Positions 45,836 through 55,731 of a stretch of DNA of 64,000 nucleotides are shown piece after piece. Origin of the DNA: JBHJHP01 sp042219855 (GTDB lineage: Bacteria > Bacteroidota > Bacteroidia > Bacteroidales > UBA5342); NCBI RefSeq assembly GCF_042219855.1, contig NZ_JBHJHP010000011.1:11413-75412 (forward strand), read 5' to 3'. Numbering within the stretch: the stretch's first letter is position 1; each line of letters begins with the position of its first letter. A model generated the notes under the pieces. The model was not told the DNA's origin. It searched no databases and was given only the letters and a program-made list of their open reading frames with translations. The translations under genes and the position numbers were made by a program.

Positions 45836-45919
45836 GCCCGGATGGCGGAATAGGTAGACGCGCTGGTCTCAAAAACCAGTGGTAGCAATACCGTACCGGT
45901 TCGATTCCGGTTCCGGGTA
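45836..45919 (+). tRNA. tRNA-Leu (anticodon CAA)
   Basis: The 84-base gene folds into a class II tRNA: acceptor GCCCGGA/TCCGGGT (first pair a wobble), D-arm with G-G-T-A-G-A-C, anticodon stem CTGGT/ACCAG around loop CTCAAAA (CAA at 34-36), a long variable arm GGTA-gcaa-TACC and T-arm ACCGG-TTCGATT-CCGGT. The discriminator base is A, and CCA is not encoded. Confidence 0.95.
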
Positions 45920-45922
45920 CAG

Positions 45923-45964
45923 AAAGAGCGAATAACAGAATGATGTTTTTCGCTCTTTTTATTT
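45923..45964 (+). terminator. Terminator after tRNA-Leu
   Basis: AAAGAGCGAA and TTCGCTCTTT form a 10-bp stem with a 16-base loop, followed by TTTTTATTTT. The T-run overlaps the stop codon of the convergent DUF5103 gene, so the hairpin may serve both strands. Confidence 0.75.
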
Positions 45965-47227
45965 TGCATTTGCAGTAACTAAAGTATAGCCTACAAGTCT
46001 GTCGTATCGGTCGCTGAAAGATCTGTAGTAGGCATAGATGCGGTAATCATTTTCGGTTTCAAAAAAGTTATTTTCGTAAGGTGAATAACTCGCAATTTTT
46101 TCTCCGGTAGGTAAAAACAGGTACTGGTAATCGTAACGTCCCTGTTTCAGAAGAATATTCGTATTGTATGCTTTTTCATCAAAATCGTATTTCATCTCAT
46201 AAGGATCTGAGAATTCTCCATAAGTAAAATCGCCGTTTAAAAAGATTTTGCCATTAAAATAAGGATCATCACGGCGAATGGTAAAATGCACAATAACATA
46301 ATCCGATTCCAGTGCGAGATTATCCTGATCAGCTTCCTGTCTTCTCACAAAGAATTTGCCGTTTACATCGTGCCTGTAACTGTAACTTATCTTGCTTTGT
46401 GGTTCATCGGGAATTAATACCATATGATAGTAGGGCGCATAATATTGAATGCTTTGAATGCCATGTGTATTATATCGGGTGGACGTGGCTTCGAAATACC
46501 TGAATTCATTACCGCCTTTAAATACCAGATCCGCATTGTGTTCGTATACCAGCTGGTTTGGTTTAATAAAGGTTGGCTGAATGCCGGATTTTATATTGTC
46601 TCTTCTGTCGTTTTGCTGAATAAAAATTTTCATCTCTGTTGCCGGATCCTGTATAGGCAATTCAGGATGTGACACAACAAAATTTATTTGCTGGTTCTCT
46701 TTTCTTATATCGGTTTCGGTAACAAATGCCACCTCCGGTACAATATTAACCGTATTTTCATATACGTAAAAACATGCTGTAAGAACCGGTTCTTTACTGT
46801 TGCTGCCGGTAACAGTAACAACATAATTCCCCGATACTTTTAGTGAGGTATAATCATTTGGAATTTTGAGTTTGTAATGAACATATGGTACATTTGTATT
46901 AATGGAGTATTCATAATCGTCAATAAAAGATGTTTTAAAACCGGTTATGACCTCTGTATCTGTCAGATCCGATGGCAGCCAGTCGCTGTTGCAGTGGGTA
47001 ATGTGGTATTTCAGGCTCTGTTCACTGTCAGACAGTTCGTCAAAGCTTATAATGATCTGGTCACCACCGTTCAGGGCAATAGCCGGATACGATAAAATAT
47101 TGTCGGAATTATAAACCTGCAACGTCTTAAAATCCGGGGATGTAATATGCGTAAAGTAAGGCTCAATTCCGTAGGAATTAATTAGAGTTAATATAAATAA
47201 AAATAATAATGTATTGATCTTTAGCAT
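45959..47227 (-). CDS. DUF5103 family secreted protein
   Basis: The 422-residue protein has a Sec signal peptide and no lipobox. It is beta-rich, with the N-terminal H-C-N-S-D-W motif and the central Y-Y-A-P-Y-Y-H-M segment near residue 265 that are typical of DUF5103 proteins of Bacteroidota. A C-terminal sandwich (about 320-420) contains F-L-N-G-D-F-T, Y-D-Y-Q-Y and N-F-F-E-T-E-N-D-Y. The family is widespread in the phylum and its role is unknown. It is divergent from nqrA. Confidence 0.85.
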   Translation of the reverse strand: MLKINTLLFLFILTLINSYGIEPYFTHITSPDFKTLQVYNSDNILSYPAIALNGGDQIIISFDELSDSEQSLKYHITHCNSDWLPSDLTDTEVITGFKTSFIDDYEYSINTNVPYVHYKLKIPNDYTSLKVSGNYVVTVTGSNSKEPVLTACFYVYENTVNIVPEVAFVTETDIRKENQQINFVVSHPELPIQDPATEMKIFIQQNDRRDNIKSGIQPTFIKPNQLVYEHNADLVFKGGNEFRYFEATSTRYNTHGIQSIQYYAPYYHMVLIPDEPQSKISYSYRHDVNGKFFVRRQEADQDNLALESDYVIVHFTIRRDDPYFNGKIFLNGDFTYGEFSDPYEMKYDFDEKAYNTNILLKQGRYDYQYLFLPTGEKIASYSPYENNFFETENDYRIYAYYRSFSDRYDRLVGYTLVTANAK

Positions 47228-47328
47228 AATAGGCTAATTTTAAACAAATTACAAATATAGATGTTTACATTGAAGAAAAAAATCTTTATAAAGATGTTAA
47301 ACAATAACGATTGAGCGATAAAATTTAA

Positions 47329-47336
47329 TACTTTTG
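47329..47336 (+). promoter_or_regulatory. -7 box of the nqr operon
   Basis: TACTTTTG is an exact TAnnTTTG match 37 bases before the nqrA ATG. No well-spaced -33 TTTG is seen, so strength is uncertain. Confidence 0.5.
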
Positions 47337-47373
47337 CACAAAATTTTTAGGAAAAATTATATTTCTTCTTACT

Positions 47374-48726
47374 ATGGCGGAAATGATTAAAATCAGGAAG
47401 GGATTGGATATCAAGCTCGAAGGTAAAGCTGAAGAGCAGATATTATCAACCCCCAAAGCAGAACTATTTGCTTTAAAACCGACAGACTTCCATGGATTAA
47501 CGCCAAAGCTTCTTTTAAAACCGGGAGAAAAAGTAAAAGTTGGAACACCGGTATTTTTTGATAAGTACAACCCTAAAGTTTTATTTGTTTCACCGGTTAG
47601 TGGTGAACTGGTTGATGTTGTCAGGGGAGAACGCAGACGCATACTGGAAGTTGTCATTAAAAGCGATGGCAAAATGACTGCAGAGGATTTGGGAAAATCC
47701 GATGTGTCAAAAATGAAGCGGGAAGAGGTTGTTGAGAAAATTCAGCAGGCGGGAATGTGGTCTTTCATAAAACAAAGACCCTATGATATTATTGCCAAAG
47801 CAAATAAAGAGCCCAAGGCGATTTTTATTTCCGGATTTGATACTGCGCCTTTGGCACCGGACTATAGTTTCATGCTTAAAGATAAAGGTGCCGAATTACA
47901 GGAGGGGATAAATGTTCTGAAAAAACTCACTGCCGGTAAAGTTCACCTGTCAGTTGACGGAAACTCTCCTGCAAAAGTTTTTAAATCACTTAAGGGTGTT
48001 GAGATCCACGAAGTCGATGGTCCGCATCCTGCAGGAAACGTTGGAATTCAGATTCACCATATTGATGCCATCAATAAAAATGAAGTTGCATGGGTTATCA
48101 ATCCTCAGGATGTAGCCGCTCTGGGCAGCTTGTTCATAAATGGAAAATATGATCCGACCAGAACTATTGCCATCACAGGTTCAGAACTAAAGAAAACAGG
48201 TTATTACAACATTATTCTCGGTATGTCGGTAACGCCGTTTATCGCGGATAATGTAAATAAGGATGTTCATCTTCGCGTCATCAGCGGTAATGTGCTGACT
48301 GGCACCAAAATTTCAAAAGATGGTTATCTTGGCGCATACCATCATCAGCTGACAGTAATTCCTGAAGGTGATGATTTTGAGTTTATGGGCTGGGCTAATC
48401 CGGGATTTAATAAATTCAGTGTACATGGTAATGTCTTTTCAAAGTTTCTGGGTAAACGTACATGGAAACTGGATGCCAACCTTCATGGGGGTTACAGGGC
48501 ACTAGTTATGTCTGGTGAATATGAAAAGGTACTGCCAATGGATATTTTGCCTGAATTTTTGCTGAAATCTGTTATTGTTAAGGATATTGATAAGATGGAG
48601 CAGTTGGGCATTTATGAAATTGCGCCGGAAGATATGGCCTTATGTGAAGTTGTTTGTACATCCAAGACCGAAGTTCAGCGTATTATTCGTGAGGGACTGG
48701 ATCTGATGATTCAGGAATTAGGATAA
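47374..48726 (+). CDS. nqrA: Na+-translocating NADH:quinone reductase subunit A
   Basis: The 450-residue cytoplasmic subunit opens with I-K-I-R-K-G-L-D-I-K-L-E-G-K-A, the typical NqrA start. It has no membrane helices and takes part in quinone binding. It is the first of six nqr genes on the plus strand in the order A-B-C-D-E-F with gaps of 11-27 bases. The complex oxidises NADH, reduces quinone and pumps sodium, so the cell uses a sodium gradient. Confidence 0.96.
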   Translation: MAEMIKIRKGLDIKLEGKAEEQILSTPKAELFALKPTDFHGLTPKLLLKPGEKVKVGTPVFFDKYNPKVLFVSPVSGELVDVVRGERRRILEVVIKSDGKMTAEDLGKSDVSKMKREEVVEKIQQAGMWSFIKQRPYDIIAKANKEPKAIFISGFDTAPLAPDYSFMLKDKGAELQEGINVLKKLTAGKVHLSVDGNSPAKVFKSLKGVEIHEVDGPHPAGNVGIQIHHIDAINKNEVAWVINPQDVAALGSLFINGKYDPTRTIAITGSELKKTGYYNIILGMSVTPFIADNVNKDVHLRVISGNVLTGTKISKDGYLGAYHHQLTVIPEGDDFEFMGWANPGFNKFSVHGNVFSKFLGKRTWKLDANLHGGYRALVMSGEYEKVLPMDILPEFLLKSVIVKDIDKMEQLGIYEIAPEDMALCEVVCTSKTEVQRIIREGLDLMIQELG

Positions 48727-48753
48727 AAAATTTACAATATAAAATTCAGAGCC

Positions 48754-49947
48754 TTGAAAGCATTAAGAAAAATTATTGATAACATTAAACCTCAATTTGA
48801 AAAGGGTGGAAAGTTTGAAAAGCTCCACTCTGTGTTTGATGGTTTTGAAACTTTTCTCTTTGTACCGGACAAGACTTCTAAAAGCGGAGTGCATATTCAT
48901 GATCAGAATGATATGAAACGCACAATGATCACTGTGGTCATTGCACTTATACCTGCCTTGCTTTTTGGAATGTTTAATGTCGGTTATCAGCATTTTCATG
49001 CACTGGGAGAAACAAAAGAGTTTTTTGAAACATTCTGGTATGGTTTAATTCGGGTATTGCCTATTGTCATTGTTTCATATGTAGTTGGATTGGGCATTGA
49101 GTTCGTGTTCGCCCAGATTAAGGGGCATGAGATTCAGGAAGGTTTTCTTGTAACAGGAATGCTTATTCCTTTAATTGTGCCAATCGATGTACCGTTGTGG
49201 ATGGTAGGTGTGGCCACAGCTTTCGCAGTCATTTTTGCCAAGGAAGCATTTGGTGGGACAGGAATGAACGTGTTTAATGTGGCACTGATTACCCGTGCTT
49301 TTCTGTTTTTTGCTTATCCCATATATATGTCGGGTGACAGCGTGTGGATCAGGGGTATAGCAAAAGGTGCGGCACTGCCTGATGGTTTCAGTGGTGCAAC
49401 AGCATTAAGTCAGGCTGCTCTTGCTCATTCAGGTGAAGCTGCTAAAATAGTGGATGGATTTGGTAATCCGGTCTCGTTATGGGATATGTTTGCAGGGTTT
49501 ATACCCGGTTCAATAGGTGAGACTTCAACCATTGCCATATTAATTGGTGCTGCTATTTTAATCATAACAGGAGTTGGTAGCTGGAAAGTAATCGTGAGCA
49601 CCTTTGCAGGTGGTTATCTGATGGCGCTGTTACTGCATGTGGCAACAGGCGACAATGCATTTATGCTAATGCCCCCACATTATCAGTTGGTTCTGGGTGG
49701 TTTTGCATTTGGAGCCGTCTTTATGGCAACTGACCCGGTTACCGGTTCACGAACAGAAACAGGAAAATGGATTTACGGCTTTTTAATCGGTGCTCTGGCC
49801 ATTCTGATCAGAATTGTTAACCCGGCATATCCTGAAGGAGTGATGCTGGCGATCCTGATCATGAATATATTTGCGCCACTCATCGATCATGCTGTGGTCC
49901 ATCAGAATATTAAACGACGTTTGAAACGAGTAAAAGCAAACGCTTAA
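48754..49947 (+). CDS. nqrB: Na+-NQR subunit B
   Basis: The gene starts with TTG, giving M-K-A-L-R-K-I-I-D-N-I-K-P, which aligns with the usual NqrB N-terminus; no upstream ATG fits. The 397-residue membrane protein has about ten helices. Thr216 in F-S-G-A-T-A-L-S is the expected covalent FMN site. The subunit also binds riboflavin and ubiquinone in known complexes. Confidence 0.96.
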   Translation: MKALRKIIDNIKPQFEKGGKFEKLHSVFDGFETFLFVPDKTSKSGVHIHDQNDMKRTMITVVIALIPALLFGMFNVGYQHFHALGETKEFFETFWYGLIRVLPIVIVSYVVGLGIEFVFAQIKGHEIQEGFLVTGMLIPLIVPIDVPLWMVGVATAFAVIFAKEAFGGTGMNVFNVALITRAFLFFAYPIYMSGDSVWIRGIAKGAALPDGFSGATALSQAALAHSGEAAKIVDGFGNPVSLWDMFAGFIPGSIGETSTIAILIGAAILIITGVGSWKVIVSTFAGGYLMALLLHVATGDNAFMLMPPHYQLVLGGFAFGAVFMATDPVTGSRTETGKWIYGFLIGALAILIRIVNPAYPEGVMLAILIMNIFAPLIDHAVVHQNIKRRLKRVKANA

Positions 49948-49959
49948 AAGATAGATGTC

Positions 49960-50646
49960 ATGAACAGAGAAGGAAATGCTTATACATTTATATACGCCAT
50001 AATAATGGTTGTTGTTGTGGCCGCAATTCTTGCTTTTGCCTCTTTAAGCTTAAAGGAAAGGCAAAACCTGAATGTTGAGATTGCAAAGAAATCAGACATC
50101 TTAAAGTCAGTAAATATTGCCAGTACAGCCGACGATGCAGAAGCCAAGTACAGCAAATACGTTACGAATACTTACATCCTGAATTCAGCAGGAGAAAAAG
50201 TGAAAGGTGATGCGTTTTCGGTTGATATGACCAAACAGGTGTTAGTCAGCCCTTCTGAAAGGAAATTACCGGTATACGAGTGTACGCTGGATAATGGTGA
50301 ACTGAAATATATTCTTCCGTTGCGCGGTAAAGGGCTTTGGGGACCAATCTGGGGATATGTAGCATTGAACAGCGACAAGAAGACTATTTACGGTGCAACA
50401 TTTGATCACAAAGGGGAGACGCCCGGTCTTGGTGCTGAGATTGCCAAACCGCACTTTCAGGAACAGTTTGCCGGAAAGAGTATCCTTGAGGATGGAAAGG
50501 TGACGTTTTTTGTGTTAAAAGGAGGTGCTTCTAAAGGAAATATTCACGCCGTTGACGGGATTTCCGGAGGTACCATTACCAGTAAGGGAGTTCAGGCGAT
50601 GATGAACGACTGTTTGTCGGCCTACGATAAGTTTTTAAATGAATAA
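49960..50646 (+). CDS. nqrC: Na+-NQR subunit C
   Basis: The 228-residue subunit has one N-terminal membrane helix and a periplasmic FMN-binding domain. The flavin attachment motif reads D-G-I-S-G-G-T with Thr205, a glycine where many relatives have alanine (S-G-A-T). The covalent FMN is normally added by an ApbE flavin transferase, which is not encoded in this window. Confidence 0.95.
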   Translation: MNREGNAYTFIYAIIMVVVVAAILAFASLSLKERQNLNVEIAKKSDILKSVNIASTADDAEAKYSKYVTNTYILNSAGEKVKGDAFSVDMTKQVLVSPSERKLPVYECTLDNGELKYILPLRGKGLWGPIWGYVALNSDKKTIYGATFDHKGETPGLGAEIAKPHFQEQFAGKSILEDGKVTFFVLKGGASKGNIHAVDGISGGTITSKGVQAMMNDCLSAYDKFLNE

Positions 50647-50657
50647 AATTTGACATT

Positions 50658-51290
50658 ATGGGCTTATTTTCAGCAAAAGAAAAAAAGATACTATTTAATC
50701 CCTTAAGCAGCGATAACCCAATCGTTGTACAGGTGTTGGGTATTTGTTCTGCCTTGGCAATTACAGTTAAGCTTGAACCGGCTTTGGTAATGGCAGTATC
50801 TGTAACAGTGGTAACGGCTTTTTCAAATGTGATTATTTCACTCATGCGTAATACCATTCCAAACAGGATACGTATTATTGTTCAGCTGGTAGTCGTGGCA
50901 GCGCTTGTTATTCTTGTGGACCAGTTACTGAAAGCTTTTGCTTATGATGTAAGTAAACAGCTCTCGGTATTCGTTGGACTGATCATTACAAACTGTATCA
51001 TCATGGGACGACTTGAAGCATTTGCTCTTGGCAACAAACCATGGCTGTCTTTTCTCGATGGTATCGGTAATGGGATGGGATATGGTCTGATTTTGGTTAT
51101 TGTGGCATTTTTCAGAGAGTTGTTCGGTTCAGGACAGTTATTCGGATTTCAGATTATACCGGAATCTCTGTATGAAAATGGGTACAGTAATAATGGTCTT
51201 TTCATTCTGCCTCCTATGGCTTTATTCCTGGTTGGATTAATCATATGGGTGCACAGAAGCAGAAAGAAAGATTTACAGGAAACACATTAA
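50658..51290 (+). CDS. nqrD: Na+-NQR subunit D
   Basis: The 210-residue protein has six membrane helices and the half-helix cysteine-containing segments that bind the intramembrane iron centre with NqrE: V-L-G-I-C-S-A-L and I-T-N-C-I-I-M-G. It belongs to the RnfA/RnfE/NqrD/NqrE group. Its position between nqrC and nqrE is standard. Confidence 0.96.
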   Translation: MGLFSAKEKKILFNPLSSDNPIVVQVLGICSALAITVKLEPALVMAVSVTVVTAFSNVIISLMRNTIPNRIRIIVQLVVVAALVILVDQLLKAFAYDVSKQLSVFVGLIITNCIIMGRLEAFALGNKPWLSFLDGIGNGMGYGLILVIVAFFRELFGSGQLFGFQIIPESLYENGYSNNGLFILPPMALFLVGLIIWVHRSRKKDLQETH

Positions 51291-51307
51291 TCTGAAAAGG
51301 AAAAGTT

Positions 51308-51925
51308 ATGGAAAAACTATTAAACATATTTGTCGAATCGATCTTTATTAACAACATGATATTCGCATACTTTCTTGGTATGTGTTCATATCTGGCTGTT
51401 TCTAAGAGTGTTAAAACTGCAAATGGTCTTGGACTGGCAGTTATATTCGTATTAACCATTACCGTTCCTGTTAACTATCTTCTGGAAAACTATGTGTTAA
51501 AGGAAGGAGCACTTTCCTGGTTAAGTGATTCATTTGCAGGACTGGATCTGAGCTTCCTCAGCTTTATTATGTTTATCGCCGTGATAGCTTCGATGGTTCA
51601 GTTGGTTGAAATGGTGGTGGAAAAATTTGCTCCGACTCTGTATTCCTCCCTGGGGATCTTTCTACCGTTGATTGCTGTGAACTGTGCCATCCTTGGTGGC
51701 TCCCTGTTTATGCAGGAAAGGAATTACAGCAACATTGCAGAAGCCACAACATTTGGTTTCGGTAGTGGTATCGGTTGGTGGCTTGCCATTGTTGGTATTG
51801 CGGCAATTCGTGAGAAAATAAGATATTCAGATATCCCCGCTCCGTTGAAAGGACTCGGCATTACGTTTATCGTCACCGGTCTGATGGGAATGGCTTTTAT
51901 GGGATTCATGGGTATTAAACTTTAA
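51308..51925 (+). CDS. nqrE: Na+-NQR subunit E
   Basis: The 205-residue protein has six membrane helices, with L-G-M-C-S-Y-L and V-N-C-A-I-L-G-G carrying the iron-binding cysteines that pair with those of NqrD. The N-terminus (E-S-I-F-I-N-N-M-I) is typical of the subunit. It forms part of the sodium-conducting core. Confidence 0.96.
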   Translation: MEKLLNIFVESIFINNMIFAYFLGMCSYLAVSKSVKTANGLGLAVIFVLTITVPVNYLLENYVLKEGALSWLSDSFAGLDLSFLSFIMFIAVIASMVQLVEMVVEKFAPTLYSSLGIFLPLIAVNCAILGGSLFMQERNYSNIAEATTFGFGSGIGWWLAIVGIAAIREKIRYSDIPAPLKGLGITFIVTGLMGMAFMGFMGIKL

Positions 51926-51948
51926 TAACAGCGATAAAAATTAAAGAT

Positions 51949-53208
51949 ATGGTGTTTTTAGCTGGTCAGGTAGTTACAATCGCAATAAGCATTACTATGT
52001 TTTTGCTTGTTATCCTTATACTTGTATCTATTCTGCTTTATGCCAAAAAGAAGTTGATTCCTTCAGGAAGTGTTAATATCGACATTAACAAAGGTGGTAC
52101 AGTTCTTGAAGTTGATCAGGGTCAGACCTTACTGTCAGCCTTAACTAACAGTAATATCTTTCTTCCTTCTGCCTGCGGTGGCGGTGGTACATGCGGTATG
52201 TGTCGTGCACAGGTTGATTCGGGTGCGGGAACTATTCTTCCTACGGAGGTGGATTTCTTTACCCGGAAAGAACAGAATGAAAACTGGCGTTTGTCTTGTC
52301 AGATTAAGGTGAAAGATAACATTGAGATGCGCATTCCACAGGAGGTAATGGGAATTAAAAAGTGGGAATGCACTGTGGTATCCAATAATAATGTGGCCAC
52401 ATTTATTAAGGAGTTCGTGGTTAAATTACCTGAAGGTGAAATTCTGGAATTCAAATCCGGAGGTTATATTCAGATTGACGTACCTAAGATAGAGGTCGAT
52501 TTTAAAAATATTGAAATTGGTGATAAGTGGAAAAGTGAATGGGAAGATCTTGGGATTTTCAACCTCAAAATGAATAACCCTGAACCAACATACAGAGCTT
52601 ATTCGATGGCTAACCACCCTGCTGAAGGAAATATTATCATGCTGAATATCCGTATAGCAACTCCACCATGGGACAGGGAAAAAGGAACATTCATGGATGT
52701 GAATCCGGGTGTGTGCTCCTCATTTATATTCTCACGTAAACCAGGTGATAAGGTGACCATTTCCGGTCCTTACGGAGAATTCTTTATTAAGGAAACAGAA
52801 CGGGAAATGATGTTTATCGGAGGTGGTGCCGGTATGGCGCCAATGCGTTCACATCTGTTCCACCTGTTTAAGACGGCTAAGACAGGACGTCGGGTAACGT
52901 TTTGGTATGGTGCCCGGTCACTTAAAGAGGTATTTTATAAGGAAGAGTTTGATGAAATTCAAAAGGATTTCCCGAATTTCGAATGGCATCTTGCACTTTC
53001 TGAGCCAAAACCGGAAGATAACTGGAAAGGTCCGGTCGGATTTATTCACCAGGTGATTCTTAATAACTATCTTGAGAATCATGAGGAGCCTGAAGATATC
53101 GAATATTATCTCTGTGGTCCTCCGCTAATGAATAGCGCGGTAACTAAAATGTTGTACGATCTGGGTGTTCCGGATGAAATGGTAGCGTTCGACGATTTCG
53201 GATCATAA
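51949..53208 (+). CDS. nqrF: Na+-NQR subunit F
   Basis: The 419-residue subunit has one membrane helix (about 6-30), a 2Fe-2S ferredoxin domain with Cys76, Cys82, Cys85 and Cys117, an FAD domain with R-A-Y-S-M-A-N and an NADH domain with G-G-G-A-G-M-A-P-M. It takes electrons from NADH into the complex. A strong terminator follows 28 bases downstream, ending the operon. Confidence 0.97.
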   Translation: MVFLAGQVVTIAISITMFLLVILILVSILLYAKKKLIPSGSVNIDINKGGTVLEVDQGQTLLSALTNSNIFLPSACGGGGTCGMCRAQVDSGAGTILPTEVDFFTRKEQNENWRLSCQIKVKDNIEMRIPQEVMGIKKWECTVVSNNNVATFIKEFVVKLPEGEILEFKSGGYIQIDVPKIEVDFKNIEIGDKWKSEWEDLGIFNLKMNNPEPTYRAYSMANHPAEGNIIMLNIRIATPPWDREKGTFMDVNPGVCSSFIFSRKPGDKVTISGPYGEFFIKETEREMMFIGGGAGMAPMRSHLFHLFKTAKTGRRVTFWYGARSLKEVFYKEEFDEIQKDFPNFEWHLALSEPKPEDNWKGPVGFIHQVILNNYLENHEEPEDIEYYLCGPPLMNSAVTKMLYDLGVPDEMVAFDDFGS

Positions 53209-53235
53209 ATCTTGGTGATCTGAATGATAAAAATA

Positions 53236-53261
53236 GGGGAAGCGAAAGCTTCCCTTTTTTT
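53236..53261 (+). terminator. Intrinsic terminator of the nqr operon
   Basis: GGGAAGC and GCTTCCC form a perfect 7-bp stem around a GAAA loop, followed by seven T residues. Confidence 0.92.
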
Positions 53262-53365
53262 ATGCCTTTTATGCATGTTTCGTATATGCCCCAACAGATT
53301 AACCCCCAATGATGGAGGGAAACGGCATATTATATACGTATAGATATTTATGGAAAAGGCCTGAT

Positions 53366-53506
53366 TCAGGCCATCGTCAGGAGGTAGAAAAATCCAAGGG
53401 AGGCACCGGCAAGGATAACAATCAAAATGTATTCAAAAATAGTGAGCCACATTAATTGCTTCTTTTTGTCAAGTGCGGAAAAAGATTCTTTTATTCTTTT
53501 TAGCAT
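53366..53506 (-). CDS. 46-residue single-span membrane peptide
   Basis: The ATG at 53506 gives M-L-K-R-I-K-E-S-F-S-A-L-D-K-K-K then one hydrophobic helix to near the end. A promoter-like pair upstream (53532-53560) supports expression and this start over the ATG at 53575. No homology is recognised. It lies between the nqr operon and parE on the opposite strand. Confidence 0.5.
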   Translation of the reverse strand: MLKRIKESFSALDKKKQLMWLTIFEYILIVILAGASLGFFYLLTMA

Positions 53507-53531
53507 TTTAGAAATGTCTTCGTTCAATATG

Positions 53532-53560
53532 CAAATATGCATATAATTATTTGTATACAA
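53532..53560 (-). promoter_or_regulatory. Candidate promoter for small membrane peptide
   Basis: On the minus strand TTG (53560-53558) is followed after 18 bases by CATATTTG (53539-53532), one base from TAnnTTTG. Confidence 0.45.
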
Positions 53561-53575
53561 TATAACTATTTGCAA

Positions 53576-53875
53576 TTAATACTATCAAAATATTGATATA
53601 AGGGAATGGATTTAACCATTATGACACTGCATTTAACTTGTTTGATATGCAATAGTTAGTTTATTAATGCCTTATGTCTTTGGAATTATGAAATCGTTTT
53701 CAGATTATGTGTCTGTTTGTAGAATCCGGACTCTTATTTACACCATGTTATCGCTTAATCTGTTAAAACATTGTTTATATCAAAGAATGCCACTTTTTGC
53801 AATTTCAGGTTAAATTTGCTCTATTTGCTTAGATAGGGTATTTCTATTCGATTTATAAGCCAAAACATCGTTTTT
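53576..53875. other. Intergenic region upstream of parE
   Basis: About 300 AT-rich bases without a gene. TAAATTTG at 53811-53818 is an exact -7 box on the plus strand, 58 bases before the parE ATG, but has no well-spaced -33 element. Confidence 0.4.
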
Positions 53876-55726
53876 ATGAGTGCTGCACAATATTCTGAGG
53901 AAACAATTCGGACACTTGACTGGAAGGAACATATCAGGTTAAGGCCCGGTATGTATATTGGTAAGCTGGGGGATGGCAACTATGCTGACGATGGAATTTA
54001 TGTTTTGCTAAAAGAAGTAATGGATAATTCCATTGATGAGTTTATGATGGGCAATGGTTCTGTAATCGAAGTGGATATATCGGATGATGGAAGAGTATCT
54101 GTGAGAGACTACGGACGTGGTGTGCCACTTGGTAAAGTTATTGATGTCGCTTCTAAAATGAATACCGGTGCCAAGTATGACTCCAAGGTATTTAAGAAGT
54201 CGGTTGGTCTGAATGGCGTTGGTATCAAGGCAGTGAATGCACTGTCCGGGTACTTTTTTATCCAATCGTTCAGGGAAGGTCAGTCAAAACCGGCAGAGTT
54301 TCTTAAAGGCGAGCTCGATCAGGATATCCCGGTTCAGCCAACAGATGAAAAAAACGGTACACTTGTTATTTTTGAACCGGATGAGCAGATTTTTAACGGC
54401 TACCGTTATCAGTACGAACACATCGAAGCACTGATTAAGAATTACGTATACCTTAATATGGGGCTGACCGTTGTATTTAACGGAAGAAAATACAGTTCAA
54501 AAAATGGTTTACTGGATCTCCTGAACGATAATATGACCTCACCGGGACTTTATCCGATAATACACCTGAAGGGAGATGACATTGAAATTGCAATGACCCA
54601 TGGTAACCAGTATGGAGAGGAGTACTATACGTTCGTTAACGGACAACATACGACACAGGGAGGAACCCATCAGATAGCATTCCGTGAGGCTGTAGGCAGA
54701 ACAATCAGAGAGTTTTACAATAAGAATTTTGACCTTGCTGATATGCGGAACGGGTTGATCGCAGCCATCAGTATAAAAGTCGAGGAACCGGTATTTGAGA
54801 GTCAGACCAAAACCAAACTGGGTTCAAAAGATATGGGACCTGAAGGTCCGACTGTGCGACAGTTTGTTAATGATTTTCTGAAAAAGGAACTGGATAACTT
54901 TCTGCATAAAAATCAGCCAACGGCGGATGGATTACTCAAAAAAATTCTGGAATCCGAAAAAGAGCGGAAGGCCATTGCCGGTGTAACAAAAATAGCCCGC
55001 GAGAGAGCAAAAAAAGCAAATTTACACAACCGGAAACTTCGGGATTGCAGAATACACCTCAACGATGAGAAAAAAGGTGATGAAATACAGGATTCAATGA
55101 TTTTCATTACTGAGGGTGATTCAGCCAGCGGATCCATAACAAAGGCAAGAAATGTACAGACTCAGGCTGTTTTCAGTCTTAGAGGTAAACCCTTAAACTC
55201 ATATGGACTGACCAAAAAAGTGGTATACGAAAATGAAGAGTTTAATCTCCTTCAATCGGCACTAAATATTGAGGATGGTCTGGAAGGGCTGCGCTACGAT
55301 AAAGTGGTTATTGCAACAGATGCCGATGTTGACGGAATGCACATCAGACTTTTATTGATTACCTTCTTTTTGCAGTTTTTTCCTGAATTGGTTAGAAAAG
55401 GTCATGTCTATATTTTACAAACACCGCTTTTCAGAGTAAGAAATAAGAAAGAAACCATTTACTGTTACTCTGATGAGGAAAAAGTGGCAGCAATTAATAA
55501 GCTTGGTCCTGATCCTGAAATTACGCGCTTTAAAGGTCTGGGTGAAATCTCTCCGGATGAATTCAAACATTTCATCAATATCGATAATATGCGGATCGAT
55601 CGCGTGCGCATGAAAAAAGAGGATCAGGTTGGTGATCTTCTAACCTTTTATATGGGTAAGAATACTTCAGAAAGACAGAATTTTATTATTGATAACCTCA
55701 TTACAAATCTTGACGAGATAGAATAG
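53876..55726 (+). CDS. parE: DNA topoisomerase IV subunit B
   Basis: The 616-residue ATPase subunit has the GHKL motif with Glu47 and Asn51 in L-K-E-V-M-D-N-S, D-Y-G-R-G-V-P, and the TOPRIM segments I-T-E-G-D-S-A-S-G-S and D-A-D-V-D-G-M-H-I-R. Length and spacing match type IIA topoisomerase B subunits without the gyrase-type insert. With ParC it separates linked daughter chromosomes. The parC gene starts five bases later. Confidence 0.95.
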   Translation: MSAAQYSEETIRTLDWKEHIRLRPGMYIGKLGDGNYADDGIYVLLKEVMDNSIDEFMMGNGSVIEVDISDDGRVSVRDYGRGVPLGKVIDVASKMNTGAKYDSKVFKKSVGLNGVGIKAVNALSGYFFIQSFREGQSKPAEFLKGELDQDIPVQPTDEKNGTLVIFEPDEQIFNGYRYQYEHIEALIKNYVYLNMGLTVVFNGRKYSSKNGLLDLLNDNMTSPGLYPIIHLKGDDIEIAMTHGNQYGEEYYTFVNGQHTTQGGTHQIAFREAVGRTIREFYNKNFDLADMRNGLIAAISIKVEEPVFESQTKTKLGSKDMGPEGPTVRQFVNDFLKKELDNFLHKNQPTADGLLKKILESEKERKAIAGVTKIARERAKKANLHNRKLRDCRIHLNDEKKGDEIQDSMIFITEGDSASGSITKARNVQTQAVFSLRGKPLNSYGLTKKVVYENEEFNLLQSALNIEDGLEGLRYDKVVIATDADVDGMHIRLLLITFFLQFFPELVRKGHVYILQTPLFRVRNKKETIYCYSDEEKVAAINKLGPDPEITRFKGLGEISPDEFKHFINIDNMRIDRVRMKKEDQVGDLLTFYMGKNTSERQNFIIDNLITNLDEIE

Positions 55727-55731
55727 CATTT

